Shown: in pieces, positions 17,140 to 25,861 of the stretch
Position numbering within the stretch: the first letter of the stretch is position 1
Layout: each line of letters begins with the position of its first letter
Assembly (NCBI RefSeq): GCF_040566695.1
Contig: NZ_JBEXAE010000003.1
Span: 248,001 to 312,000, forward strand
DNA: 64,000 bases
Source of the DNA: Sediminicola arcticus
GTDB lineage: Bacteria; Bacteroidota; Bacteroidia; Flavobacteriales; Flavobacteriaceae
Direction: 5' to 3'
Made by a program: the position numbers and the translations under genes
Notes under the pieces: generated by a model
Seen by the model: only the letters and a program-made list of their open reading frames with translations
What the model was told of the DNA's origin: nothing
Databases searched by the model: none

Positions 17140-17649
17140 ATGAGTAAAAGGGCATTAAAAAAATATCTTTCAGAATTAAAGCAAGAGGAATTGGCAGAGC
17201 AGCTAATAGATCTTTATGAAAGATTTCCTGTAGTTAAGGAATATTATGATTTTGTTTTCAATCCCAAAGAAGATAAGTTGGTGCAAGATGCAAAGGTAAA
17301 AATATCTAACGAATATTTTCCTGTAAAGCGCAAACGTCCTAAGGCCAGAAGATCAGTAGCTCAAAAGTTTTTGAAACACTTTACAAAATTGGGTGTTGAA
17401 CCGCAATTGGTGGCCGATGTTATGCTTTATAATGTAGAAATTGCACAGGCCTATTCCGCTGATAAAAATGTTCCAGAGGCCTTTTATAAAAGTATGCTCA
17501 ATTCTTTTTCGGAGGCTGTACAGTATATAGCACTAAATGAGATACTGCCAGATTTTAAAATCCGGATTGTAAGAATATTTAATACCACCCAAAATCAACA
17601 GTGGCCCAACGAAGAAGAATTTTCAAGGGCTTTGGATATAATAGATTAA
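17140..17649 (+). CDS. DUF6155 family protein
   Basis: 169-residue soluble, basic protein, all helical in appearance, typical of the DUF6155 family in Bacteroidota; function unknown. It opens MSKRALKKYLSELKQEELAEQLIDLYERF, and the middle holds the conserved-looking basic stretch PVKRKRPKARRSVAQKFLKHFTKLG. It is followed after 3 bp by the 2-hydroxyacid dehydrogenase gene, so the two are likely co-transcribed. Confidence 0.78.
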   Translation: MSKRALKKYLSELKQEELAEQLIDLYERFPVVKEYYDFVFNPKEDKLVQDAKVKISNEYFPVKRKRPKARRSVAQKFLKHFTKLGVEPQLVADVMLYNVEIAQAYSADKNVPEAFYKSMLNSFSEAVQYIALNEILPDFKIRIVRIFNTTQNQQWPNEEEFSRALDIID

Positions 17650-17652
17650 CAT

Positions 17653-18576
17653 ATGGCCATAGTCATTATTAGGCAGGACGGCAAAGCTTCCCAATGGAAA
17701 GCACTGCTGGAAAAAAAATCCCAAGACATTTTAATTTATGATTTTGGCGAAGAACATCCTAAGGAGACCATTACCATGGCGTTGGTTTGGCAGCACCCGA
17801 AAGGTTCCTTAAAAGCGTATCCCAATTTAAAATGTGTGGCATCTATGGGGGCTGGTGTAGATTTTATTTTGGCCGATTCGGATGTCTCGAAAAATATAAT
17901 GATTACTAGGGTGGTAGATCCAATGTTGGCCAATGATATGTCTGAATTTGTTATTGCATGCATATTTTCCTATTTAAAAAACTTACCATTTTACGGGCAA
18001 CAAGAATTACAGCAGCGTTGGACCAGAATGAAATACTTGCGAAAGAAAGATGTTACTATTGGTGTTTTAGGACTTGGTGAATTGGGAAGTACTCTTGCCA
18101 TGGATCTACAAAATATGGGTTTCCAGGTTCAAGGCTGGGCCAACTCCAAAAAGGAAGCTATACAAACCTTTGTAGGCGAAAAGGAACTTCCCCAGTTTTT
18201 AGCTAGCACATCTATTTTAATATGTTTACTGCCATTGACCAAGGAAACCAAGAATATATTGAACAAGGAATTTTTAAGTAAACTACCAAAGGGTGCCTTT
18301 GTCATAAACGTTGCTAGAGGTGGTCATCTGGTAGAGAAGGATCTACTCGATTTGGTCAATAGTGGGCATTTGTCTGGTGCTAGTCTTGACGTCTTTACAG
18401 AAGAACCACTTCCTAAAGACCACCCATTTTGGGGACATCCTAAAATACAGATCACCCCCCATATTGCCAGTGTTTCATCTCCAAGTTCAATTGTACCTCA
18501 AATTTTAGAAAATTACAGTAGATTGACCAAAGGGCAGCCAATGATAAATGAGGTTTCGGTTTCCAAAGGATATTAA
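17653..18576 (+). CDS. D-2-hydroxyacid dehydrogenase (glyoxylate/hydroxypyruvate reductase A-like)
   Basis: NAD(P)H-dependent reductase of 307 residues, of the GhrA subgroup. The Rossmann motif is GVLGLGELGSTLA. Catalytic residues of the family are seen in NVARGGHLVEKDLL (Arg), DVFTEEPLPKDHPFW (Glu) and ITPHIAS (His). PLPKDHPFWGHPKIQITPHIA is characteristic of GhrA-like enzymes. The likely substrate is glyoxylate or hydroxypyruvate, but this is by family only. It starts 3 bp after the DUF6155 gene. Confidence 0.9.
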   Translation: MAIVIIRQDGKASQWKALLEKKSQDILIYDFGEEHPKETITMALVWQHPKGSLKAYPNLKCVASMGAGVDFILADSDVSKNIMITRVVDPMLANDMSEFVIACIFSYLKNLPFYGQQELQQRWTRMKYLRKKDVTIGVLGLGELGSTLAMDLQNMGFQVQGWANSKKEAIQTFVGEKELPQFLASTSILICLLPLTKETKNILNKEFLSKLPKGAFVINVARGGHLVEKDLLDLVNSGHLSGASLDVFTEEPLPKDHPFWGHPKIQITPHIASVSSPSSIVPQILENYSRLTKGQPMINEVSVSKGY

Positions 18577-18624
18577 ATTTTCATATTTCCGGGATATAAA
18601 TTTCATTAAAGGGCAAAAAACTGC

Positions 18625-18632
18625 TAATTTTG
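18625..18632 (+). promoter_or_regulatory. Candidate -7 box for the helicase at 18684
   Basis: TAATTTTG, a full match to TAnnTTTG, 51 nt upstream of the TTG start. There is no TTG at the -33 distance (TTTCAT is near it). Confidence 0.3.
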
Positions 18633-18683
18633 AAAGATTCCCTCAATATCAAAATTTAGAACACAAAAAACAGACGCATCCTA

Positions 18684-20195
18684 TTGGAGATTAAAAAAGC
18701 ACAAGCAGAAAAGACCCTCTATGATTATCAATTAGAGGATCTGAATACTATTTTTAAGCATTTGGAAGAATCCCCAAAGGGTTCTAATTTATTGTATCAA
18801 TTACCCACTGGGGGAGGAAAAACTGTTGTTTTTTCGGAAATTGCCAAAAGATACATTAAAGAAACACAAAAAAAAGTTGTGGTGTTAACCCACCGTATTG
18901 AGCTAAGTTCACAAACGTCTAAAATGCTCAAAGGTTTTGGAGTAAAAAACAAAATTATCAATAGCGATGTCAAGGAGCTTATAGACCAAGATGAGTTTAT
19001 GTGCTTTGTGGCAATGGTGGAAACCTTGAATAATCGACTTCAAGAAGAAAAAGTTGAGATAAAAAATATTGGTCTTGTAATTATTGATGAAGCGCATTAT
19101 AATTCATTCAGAAAACTGTTTAAATACTTTAAAAACTCTACTATTCTTGGGGTAACAGCCACTCCGTTAAGCTCCAACATTAAGCTTCCAATGAAGGATA
19201 ATTACCAAAAACTGATCATGGGAGAGTCGATCAGCAATTTGATAAATAAAAAGTTTTTGGCACGTGCCAACATGTTTAACATGGACGTGAGTCTCAAAAC
19301 ACTTAAACTGGGAATCCATGGAGACTATACTGTTAAATCTTCCGATGAGCTTTATGGAAATTTAAGCATGCAGGGGAAACTTTTGGGATCTTATGAAGCG
19401 ATTGCCAAGGGCACTAAGACTTTAATCTTCAATAATGGTATCAATACATCAAAATATGTATATGAGACCTTTAAAAAAGCAGGATATCCAATACGGCATC
19501 TGGACAATAAGAATACGGCTACTGAACGGAAGGAAATCTTAACATGGTTTTCTAATACTCCTGACGCAATTTTGACTTCTGTGAGTATTTTAACTACCGG
19601 TTTTGATGAGCCTACTGTGGAAACAATTATTCTTAACAGGGCCACCAAATCCCTGACCCTATATTTTCAAATGATAGGCAGGGGATCAAGGGTGTTACCG
19701 AATAAAGACGAATTTACTGTAATTGATCTAGGCAATAATATAGCAAGGTTTGGCATGTGGGATGCCCCAATGGATTGGAAGGAAATCTTTCATTTTCCCG
19801 ATTTTTTCTTGGAGAACATTAGAAATGATGAAGAAATTGAGCGCGATTTTGTCTATGAAATGCCACAAGAATTAAAGGATAAATTCTCCAAATCTGCGAT
19901 CTTGGACTTTAATGTAAAAGAAGAATATAAGAAAGTCTTTGCCCTAGGGCTAAAATCTAAAACTGTATTGGAAAATAGCATAGAACAACATGCTCAAATT
20001 TGTGTAGAAAATAGCGAGGATATTTTTGATGCCCGTGTTTTGGCGAAACAACTAAAGGAAGAAATAGCCTATAGAGTGCGATTGTATTCCTATTGCATTA
20101 TGAACAACACCAAAAATTACAAAGAGTGGTTGGAGGAAGATTACGAGCGGAAGCTCCGATCTAGGATTTCCAAGAAATTTGCTTCCAAAATGTAA
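18684..20195 (+). CDS. SF2 DEAD/DEAH-type helicase, paralogue of 51581-53137
   Basis: 503-residue superfamily 2 helicase. Motif I is QLPTGGGKTVVFSE, Ia is VLTHRIELSSQT, II is VIIDEAHYNSF, III is GVTATPLSS; the second RecA domain has LIFNNGINTS, ILTTGFDEPTV and motif VI FQMIGRGSRVLP. The C-terminal ~130 residues are helical with no recognised domain. Start is TTG (MEIKKAQAEKTLYDYQ), aligning with the paralogue. It is probably an RNA or DNA helicase of housekeeping type: no nuclease, methylase or other defence gene is adjacent. The next gene starts 3 bp after its stop. Confidence 0.9.
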   Translation: MEIKKAQAEKTLYDYQLEDLNTIFKHLEESPKGSNLLYQLPTGGGKTVVFSEIAKRYIKETQKKVVVLTHRIELSSQTSKMLKGFGVKNKIINSDVKELIDQDEFMCFVAMVETLNNRLQEEKVEIKNIGLVIIDEAHYNSFRKLFKYFKNSTILGVTATPLSSNIKLPMKDNYQKLIMGESISNLINKKFLARANMFNMDVSLKTLKLGIHGDYTVKSSDELYGNLSMQGKLLGSYEAIAKGTKTLIFNNGINTSKYVYETFKKAGYPIRHLDNKNTATERKEILTWFSNTPDAILTSVSILTTGFDEPTVETIILNRATKSLTLYFQMIGRGSRVLPNKDEFTVIDLGNNIARFGMWDAPMDWKEIFHFPDFFLENIRNDEEIERDFVYEMPQELKDKFSKSAILDFNVKEEYKKVFALGLKSKTVLENSIEQHAQICVENSEDIFDARVLAKQLKEEIAYRVRLYSYCIMNNTKNYKEWLEEDYERKLRSRISKKFASKM

Positions 20196-20198
20196 CCC

Positions 20199-21449
20199 AT
20201 GACGGCTATTTTGGTACCAAAAAAAATATTGATCATTGGTTTTGTTTGGCCCGAACCTTCTTCAACTGCAGCGGGGTCTAGAATGCTTCAGTTGTTGCTT
20301 TTTTTTAAAAGCAATAACTATCAGATTACTTTTGCATCTACCGCACAAGAATCAGATTTTTCTATGCAACTGGAAACCTTAGGCGTCCAGAAAAAAAGTA
20401 TACGTTTAAACGACTCTGGATTTAATCAGTTCATTCAAGAATTAAAACCAGATATTGTCCTTTTCGATCGTTTCTTAACAGAAGAACAATTTGGATGGCG
20501 TGTCGCCAAAAATTCACCTAATGCCCTAAGGATTCTGGACACGGAAGACTTGCATTCCCTAAGATCAGTTCGGATGGAAGCCGAAAAGAATAAAAAAACT
20601 GCTTCGATTACCGATTGGAAACAAGCCGATATCACCAAAAGGGAAATTGGTAGTATATACAGATGTGATCTTTCATTGATCATTTCGAGCTATGAAATGG
20701 AACTTTTGCTTAACGAAATCAAAATTGATAAAAAAATATTAGTATTTCTACCGTTCATGTTAGATCCCATAAGGGAAACTAATAAAATGAATTGGCGGTC
20801 ATTTGAGGATAGAAAGAATTTTATTAGTATTGGCAATGGAAAACATGCTCCAAATATAGATGCTATCCATTGGTTAAAAAAGGAAATCTGGCCATTGATT
20901 CGGGCGCAATTACAGACTGTTAATCTACATATTTATGGAGGTTATTTACCAGAAAGCATATTACGATTACACCAACCAAAAGAGGGTTTTTTTGTAATGG
21001 GCAGGGCCGAAAGCGCTACTGAAGTGTTAGGAGTAGCTAGGGTGAGTTTGGCGCCATTGCGATTTGGCGCGGGTATAAAAGGAAAACTTGTGGATGCCAT
21101 GTTGTCTGGGACTCCTAACGTTACTACAGAAATAGGTGCCGAAGGTATGCATGCCAATCTTCAATGGAGCGGTATGATCTCAAATGATGCAGCTATCATA
21201 GCTAAAAACGCGGTAGTCTTATATACCAAAAAGGAGATTTGGACAAAATGCCAAGACCAAGGAGTGGCAATTATCAATAAACTATATGACAAAACCATAC
21301 TGGAAGGATTTCTATTGCAGCGTATAAATGAAACTATTAACAACTTAAAGGATCATAGAATATCCAATTTTACTGGCGCAATGTTGATGCATCACACTAT
21401 GGCTAGTACTAAATACATGGCCAAATGGATAGAAGCTAAAAATCAGTAG
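20199..21449 (+). CDS. Glycosyltransferase, GT-B fold (GT4-like)
   Basis: 416-residue cytoplasmic glycosyltransferase. The N-terminal half opens with a nucleotide-fold strand (ILIIGFVWPEPSSTAAGSRMLQLL), and the C-terminal half has GNGKHAPNIDAIHWLKKEIWP, a donor-site stretch SLAPLRFGAGIKGKLVDAMLSGTPNVTTEIGAEG and acidic residues typical of GT4 enzymes. Donor and acceptor are unknown. It follows the helicase after 3 bp with no other surface-polysaccharide genes nearby, which is an unusual pairing. Confidence 0.83.
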   Translation: MTAILVPKKILIIGFVWPEPSSTAAGSRMLQLLLFFKSNNYQITFASTAQESDFSMQLETLGVQKKSIRLNDSGFNQFIQELKPDIVLFDRFLTEEQFGWRVAKNSPNALRILDTEDLHSLRSVRMEAEKNKKTASITDWKQADITKREIGSIYRCDLSLIISSYEMELLLNEIKIDKKILVFLPFMLDPIRETNKMNWRSFEDRKNFISIGNGKHAPNIDAIHWLKKEIWPLIRAQLQTVNLHIYGGYLPESILRLHQPKEGFFVMGRAESATEVLGVARVSLAPLRFGAGIKGKLVDAMLSGTPNVTTEIGAEGMHANLQWSGMISNDAAIIAKNAVVLYTKKEIWTKCQDQGVAIINKLYDKTILEGFLLQRINETINNLKDHRISNFTGAMLMHHTMASTKYMAKWIEAKNQ

Positions 21450-21481
21450 GCCTATTGATCTTTTATCGAGGGTAGAAGCGT

Positions 21482-21489
21482 TATTTTTG
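21482..21489 (+). promoter_or_regulatory. Candidate -7 box of menB
   Basis: TATTTTTG matches TAnnTTTG, 30 nt before the menB ATG. A TTG lies at 21455-21457, with a 24-nt spacer, one longer than the usual range. Confidence 0.4.
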
Positions 21490-21519
21490 TATTTTGAATT
21501 TTTTTTATACTATTGAATT

Positions 21520-22362
21520 ATGAGTAAGATCAATTGGAAAGTAGTCAAGGAATTTGAAGATATAACATATAAAAAATGCGATGGGGTAGCCCGTATCGCT
21601 TTTAATCGTCCAAACGTACGAAATGCCTTTAGACCTAAAACTACGAAGGAACTCTATGAGGCTTTTTACGATGCCCAGGAAGACACTTCTATTGGCGTAG
21701 TATTGTTATCCGGTGAAGGACCATCTACCAAAGATGGAGTGTATTCCTTTTGCAGTGGGGGAGACCAAAAGGCTAGGGGGCATCAAGGTTATGTTGGCGA
21801 AGACGGCATGCATCGTTTGAACATCTTGGAGGTACAGCGATTGATCCGTTTTATGCCAAAAGCAGTTATTGCTGTCGTACCAGGGTGGGCTGTTGGTGGA
21901 GGACACAGTCTTCATGTGGTCTGTGATCTTACACTTGCGAGCAAGGAACACGCTATTTTTAAACAGACAGATGCCGATGTTACTAGTTTTGACGGAGGCT
22001 ATGGATCTGCTTATTTGGCCAAAATGGTGGGTCAGAAAAGGGCTAGGGAAATATTCTTTCTGGGAAGGAATTACACAGCTCAGGCGGCTTATGAAATGGG
22101 AATGGTAAATGCAGTCATCCCTCATGAAGAATTGGAAGATACCGCTTTTGAATGGGCACAGGAAATCTTAGCAAAGTCACCTACTTCTATAAAAATGTTG
22201 AAATTTGCTATGAACCTAACCGATGATGGTATGGTTGGTCAGCAAGTATTTGCTGGAGAGGCTACTAGATTAGCCTATATGACAGAAGAGGCGAAAGAGG
22301 GAAGAAATGCATTTCTTGAAAAGCGAAAGCCTGACTTTGGGAAGAACAAATGGATTCCCTAA
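21520..22362 (+). CDS. menB: 1,4-Dihydroxy-2-naphthoyl-CoA synthase
   Basis: Crotonase-fold enzyme of menaquinone synthesis, cyclising o-succinylbenzoyl-CoA. It has 280 residues. Typical MenB features: VARIAFNRPNVRNAFRPKTTKEL, the Gly-rich oxyanion loop FCSGGDQKARGHQGY and VPGWAVGGGHSLHVVCDLTLAS, then the C-terminal WAQEILAKSPTSIKMLKFAMN and GRNAFLEKRKPDF. These are more specific than generic enoyl-CoA hydratases. The other men genes are not in the window. Confidence 0.95.
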   Translation: MSKINWKVVKEFEDITYKKCDGVARIAFNRPNVRNAFRPKTTKELYEAFYDAQEDTSIGVVLLSGEGPSTKDGVYSFCSGGDQKARGHQGYVGEDGMHRLNILEVQRLIRFMPKAVIAVVPGWAVGGGHSLHVVCDLTLASKEHAIFKQTDADVTSFDGGYGSAYLAKMVGQKRAREIFFLGRNYTAQAAYEMGMVNAVIPHEELEDTAFEWAQEILAKSPTSIKMLKFAMNLTDDGMVGQQVFAGEATRLAYMTEEAKEGRNAFLEKRKPDFGKNKWIP

Positions 22363-22390
22363 CAGATGTTATAGATAGCCCTGTCCTGTA

Positions 22391-22520
22391 ATTAAAAAAG
22401 GACCCTATCTGAGAAGACAAAGCCCTTTTACGAGAACACTATATGAAAATGAAAATTCTTATTCTGTTTTTATATACTACTAAAGTATATACATTTGGTG
22501 CTCGCACGAAATTATTGTTG
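22391..22520 (+). repeat. Intergenic repeat element, copy A
   Basis: Non-coding segment between menB and the degenerate DEAD gene. It contains a weak hairpin (AAAAAGG...CCTTTT), then AAGAC[A/G]AAGCCCTTTT and a conserved CGAGAACACTATATGAAAAT, continuing as AAAATT-TTATT-CT and ACTAAAGTA. The same series occurs in copy B near 23501. A possible 26-codon reading frame (ATG at 22444) is aligned between copies only over ~18 codons. See finding. Confidence 0.7.
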
Positions 22521-22623
22521 TGAATCAGTTCTATTTTGTGGTAGGTGGCCGTAATAGTGATATTTGTAATTATTCAATAGCTCTATCCAATTAGAAATAC
22601 AAATTAATAAGGACCCAATATTT

Positions 22624-23238
22624 ATGTCATTCAAAAAAATACACCCCATCTTAAAAGAAAACATTGCGCGTATTGGAATTACAGCCCCGACAGCTTTTCA
22701 AAAGGAGGTGATTTCAAAAATAAAGGGAGGTAGCAGTCTGTTTGCTATAGCTCCTCAAGGAGATGGGAAAACAACGGCCATGATCATAGCTACGATTCAA
22801 AAACTTGGAGCAGTGGCTTTTGAAGATTCCCCAAGGGCATTGATTTATGTAAAAGACAAACAATCAGCATTGGAGCTTGCTGAAAAATTTAAAGAATATA
22901 CGTATGGAACCGACTTAAGGGTTTACTGTGCCTATGAAGAGCATAATATAGAATTGCAGAGAGAAGAAATTTATTTAGGAACTGACATTGTTATTGCCAC
23001 ACCAAAAAGATTAAGTCGTATTTTTTATCTCAATGGAATACATTTAGGACAATTAAAATTGTTCATGGTAGAAGATGCAGCGTTTTTGGTGAAGGCAAGT
23101 GATTACTCTGATGTGATTCGCATTCCGGAAAGTATAGAAAAATGCCAATACATTATATTTGGCGAAAAATTTGACAATCGAATGGAGAAAATGCGAGACT
23201 CTTTTATGTACAATGCGGAAACTATTACCGCTGAATAA
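22624..23238 (+). CDS. Degenerate single-RecA-domain DEAD-box protein
   Basis: 204 residues matching only the first RecA domain of DEAD-box helicases; the second is absent and the stop is clean. Q motif: TAFQKEVI (Q26). Motif I is PQGDGKTT (44-51), a P-loop variant lacking the usual TG. Motif Ib TPKRL is kept. The motif II position reads VEDAAF (E150-D151-A152-A153) rather than DEAD, and no SAT motif III can be seen. Family knowledge says this cannot be a normal helicase; it may bind RNA or regulate. It begins after the repeat copy A and is 10 bp from DUF2007. Confidence 0.82.
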   Translation: MSFKKIHPILKENIARIGITAPTAFQKEVISKIKGGSSLFAIAPQGDGKTTAMIIATIQKLGAVAFEDSPRALIYVKDKQSALELAEKFKEYTYGTDLRVYCAYEEHNIELQREEIYLGTDIVIATPKRLSRIFYLNGIHLGQLKLFMVEDAAFLVKASDYSDVIRIPESIEKCQYIIFGEKFDNRMEKMRDSFMYNAETITAE

Positions 23239-23248
23239 TTAGAATTCT

Positions 23249-23479
23249 ATGGAAACAAAAGACAAGTATATAAATGTGTATACGGGAAGTGAAGTAGATG
23301 TGATCCTTTTAAAAGGATTATTAGAGGAAAATGGAATAGGTACTCTAGTTAAAAACCAAAATGAATCTGCTCGTGTTTCAGGTTTTGGTGGAGGCTTGTA
23401 TGGTGGCGTTAGGCTGTTTGTTTTAGAATCTGACGAGACAAAGGCAACTCCCATAATAGAAGGTTTCAAAGTAGATTAA
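23249..23479 (+). CDS. DUF2007 domain protein (putative signal-transducing)
   Basis: 76-residue soluble protein of the DUF2007 family. It shows the pattern VYTGSEVDVILLKGLLEENGIGTLVKNQ, a ferredoxin-like small domain often found at the end of regulatory proteins or alone. No catalytic residues are visible. It begins 10 bp after the degenerate DEAD gene and is probably co-transcribed with it; together they are bracketed by the two repeat copies. Confidence 0.83.
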   Translation: METKDKYINVYTGSEVDVILLKGLLEENGIGTLVKNQNESARVSGFGGGLYGGVRLFVLESDETKATPIIEGFKVD

Positions 23480-23500
23480 GCTCCCAAGGGGTATAGGTAT

Positions 23501-23625
23501 AAAAAAAGGCTTCACCTTTTAAGACGAAGCCCTTTTTACGAGAACACTATATGAAAATAAAAATTTTATTACTTATTTACAGGACTAAAGTAGTTTCCTT
23601 TTAGTCGCTTAGGGAACTTTTGTTG
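23501..23625 (+). repeat. Intergenic repeat element, copy B (with terminator hairpin)
   Basis: Begins with the hairpin AAAAAGGCTTC (23503-23513), 12-nt loop, GAAGCC with a bulged C and TTTTT, which ends the DUF2007 unit. It continues with the conserved CGAGAACACTATATGAAAAT and then ACTAAAGTA and a shared TTGTTG-GAA end, aligned with copy A over roughly 110 bp. Confidence 0.7.
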
Positions 23626-23935
23626 CGAAGTGGCACCTCCTTGTGGTGGAAACCACTTTTTAAGTTATGTCCTTTATTATTTAACAGTTTTCATAGCTGC
23701 ATTTGCGCTATTCATTGTTATTAATTCTAAAAATTTAAGGGAAAGGGTAAAAAATAATCAGTTTTTAAAATATGATATGCCTAGTTTAAATAACACAATG
23801 TTCTTTATTTTAGTACTTAAATGAATTTATCTTCTATAATCTTTTCAAAATTTCGTACTTTAAATATATGGTTCCCTAAAAGTAACGAGTTTATATTTAT
23901 AAGTTAAACAAGTTTATTTTACAAACAACCCACAG
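23626..23935. other. Non-coding gap before the BLUF gene
   Basis: About 310 bp. Near its left end is a small hairpin, GTGGT-GGAA-ACCAC, whose loop fits a GNRA tetraloop. The 64-codon open frame at 23630-23824 contains a hydrophobic stretch, but no start context or similarity supports it. No recognisable promoter motif. Confidence 0.5.
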
Positions 23936-24367
23936 ATGTTAGAACTAGTCTATTGCTCCAAAGCAAAAAAGAATACCGATAACATCAAAATAGTTGACAT
24001 TTTGAAAATATCACGTACTTACAACCAAAAATCTCATATAACCGGTTGTTTGGTGTTTCACAATGATATTTTCGTTCAAATAATTGAAGGAAATTCCAAA
24101 AACATACATCAACTTTTTCAAAATATAGAAAAAGATGATAGACATTACGATGTAAATCTATTGTGGGAAGGACATATTCCTAAAAGGCACTTCGGCGATT
24201 GGTCTATGGCATTCCATGACTTGGGAGAAGAAGGTATACTAGGAAAGGACCTTCTAACCTTTGAAAGAAACTTGTTTCAATTATCTGAAAGTGCCGATAA
24301 AACCTCCCCAGCTTCTTATTTATTTTGGCTCAATGTCCGCAAACAAATTATAGGCTGGCTCGTATAA
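23936..24367 (+). CDS. BLUF-domain blue-light photosensor
   Basis: 143-residue protein consisting almost only of a BLUF (FAD-binding blue-light) domain. Residues that form the photocycle site occur at the spacing known from AppA (Y21, N45, Q63, W104, M106): here Y6 (LVYCSKA), N30 (SRTYNQKSHITG), Q48 (FVQIIEG), W89 and M91 (GDWSMAF), each offset by exactly 15. The C-terminal ~40 residues are helical and carry no known output domain, so it is a stand-alone short BLUF that must act through another protein. No obvious partner (EAL or MerR) is adjacent. Confidence 0.92.
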   Translation: MLELVYCSKAKKNTDNIKIVDILKISRTYNQKSHITGCLVFHNDIFVQIIEGNSKNIHQLFQNIEKDDRHYDVNLLWEGHIPKRHFGDWSMAFHDLGEEGILGKDLLTFERNLFQLSESADKTSPASYLFWLNVRKQIIGWLV

Positions 24368-24443
24368 AAAATGATATGAGAAGTTAAAAGGTCATAGCTC
24401 TAAAATTAAGGATACACAACTACTCTGAAGGTCTTGCCCAATT

Positions 24444-25778
24444 CTACTTAATCGTTGCTATTACCTCCGATATAAATTCATTTATGTCAAATATAGGGTC
24501 CTCAGCTAATCCCGTCCTTACTATCACCAATTCCTTGGAAGGTATTATGAAAACATATTGGCCTTCGTATCCATTTGCAGAGTATAAATCTCTGGGAACA
24601 TCTGGATACTTTCCTTCTGCGTTTAACCAAAAATGTGCTCCGTAAGTACCATCAGACTCAACCGTGGGAGTGGTTATGTACGTTACCCAATCTTTAGAAA
24701 AAAGTTGTTCTCCTTGCCATTGACCATTATTGAGGTACAACAGACCAAATTTTGCCCAATCCCTAGTGTTCGCCCAAGCATAGGACGACCCTACAAAATT
24801 GTTCTCCATATCGGTTTCAATTACCATAGAATGCATACCTATTTTGTCTATTAAAGACTGATAGGGAAAATCTAGATATTCCTGATTTTTCGTAACATAA
24901 TGGTGCAATAGTCCCGATAAAAGATTTGATGTTCCAGAAGAGTAATTCCAGATCTCTTTAGGTTTAGCAATGGCCTTTTTTAGTCGTTGGGATTGGGTCA
25001 TATCTGACTCCATGAACAACATTTTTGTCACATCCGATATTTTAGTGTAGTCCTCTGCCCAAACTAATCCACTTTGCATACGCAACAGGTGGTTGAGCGT
25101 AATATTTTTACGTTCATCTTTTCCCCATTCAGCTACGGGAGCGAAGTCGTTAAGTTCTAATTTTCCTTGGTGCTCCAAAACTCCATAAAGAGTTGCCAAG
25201 ATACTTTTTGTCATGGACCAGCCCAATATTGGGGTCTTATGCGTAAAGCCATCGGCATATTGCTCAGCAATGATTTCATTTTTGTAGGCAACCAAGACAG
25301 TTCTGGTTTTTTTTATTTCGGGATCTGAAAAGGCCTTATTGATGGCCTTTTGTAATTTTTGATAATCCACATTCCCAAAGACAGTATCCTTTTTTCCATT
25401 GTCACCGTAAGGAAAGGGAAGGTTATTCCCTGAGATTTGTCGTCTTGGACGCAAATATTTTTTGCTGTAATCATAAGAGTCATTTACAAGAACACTACCC
25501 AAACCTTGACGATATATTACTTTTCTTTCCATGAATCCAAAAACCGAGGAGGAAGCGGTTTTATGTATATAATCCACTTCTGTACTTGCCAGTTTAATTG
25601 TAGGAATGTTATTATCATTTTTATCTATTGAAGCAGGGGTTCTATCAGCTATAAAAACACTTGAAGCCATATTTTTTGCGGCATAGCCAGAAATAATGTT
25701 CAGTTTTGAATAATTAAAGGCCAGGGCAATGGCTATAACAATAATAATGGCAATGACAATTCTTTTGAAAATTTTCAT
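24444..25778 (-). CDS. Serine hydrolase, class C beta-lactamase family, membrane-anchored
   Basis: 444-residue penicillin-binding/beta-lactamase-fold hydrolase. An N-terminal hydrophobic segment (about 6-20: RIVIAIIIVIAIALAF) is a membrane anchor or signal. The catalytic motifs are SxxK as S188-M-T-K191 in GWSMTKSILA and YxS/N as Y279-S-S; a third motif in place of KTG is plausibly GAHFW near the C terminus. It is likely an esterase, peptidase or PBP4*-type protein rather than an antibiotic-resistance enzyme. Convergent with the BLUF gene; the gap between them holds no hairpin. Confidence 0.86.
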   Translation of the reverse strand: MKIFKRIVIAIIIVIAIALAFNYSKLNIISGYAAKNMASSVFIADRTPASIDKNDNNIPTIKLASTEVDYIHKTASSSVFGFMERKVIYRQGLGSVLVNDSYDYSKKYLRPRRQISGNNLPFPYGDNGKKDTVFGNVDYQKLQKAINKAFSDPEIKKTRTVLVAYKNEIIAEQYADGFTHKTPILGWSMTKSILATLYGVLEHQGKLELNDFAPVAEWGKDERKNITLNHLLRMQSGLVWAEDYTKISDVTKMLFMESDMTQSQRLKKAIAKPKEIWNYSSGTSNLLSGLLHHYVTKNQEYLDFPYQSLIDKIGMHSMVIETDMENNFVGSSYAWANTRDWAKFGLLYLNNGQWQGEQLFSKDWVTYITTPTVESDGTYGAHFWLNAEGKYPDVPRDLYSANGYEGQYVFIIPSKELVIVRTGLAEDPIFDINEFISEVIATIK

Positions 25779-25861
25779 GGAACATATAATTATGGAATTT
25801 TAAAATTAAATCTTTACTTGATAATTATTGTTACTTTAGGATAAGTAAATGTTTTTTTAAT

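Noticed and set aside
18684..20195. Helicase as part of a defence island
   Set aside because: Neighbours are metabolic and glycosyl genes; no nuclease, methylase, toxin or phage gene accompanies it, and a paralogue sits in another housekeeping context.
23630..23824. 64-codon frame with a hydrophobic stretch
   Set aside because: No start context or similarity; lies in AT-rich non-coding DNA after the repeat copy B.
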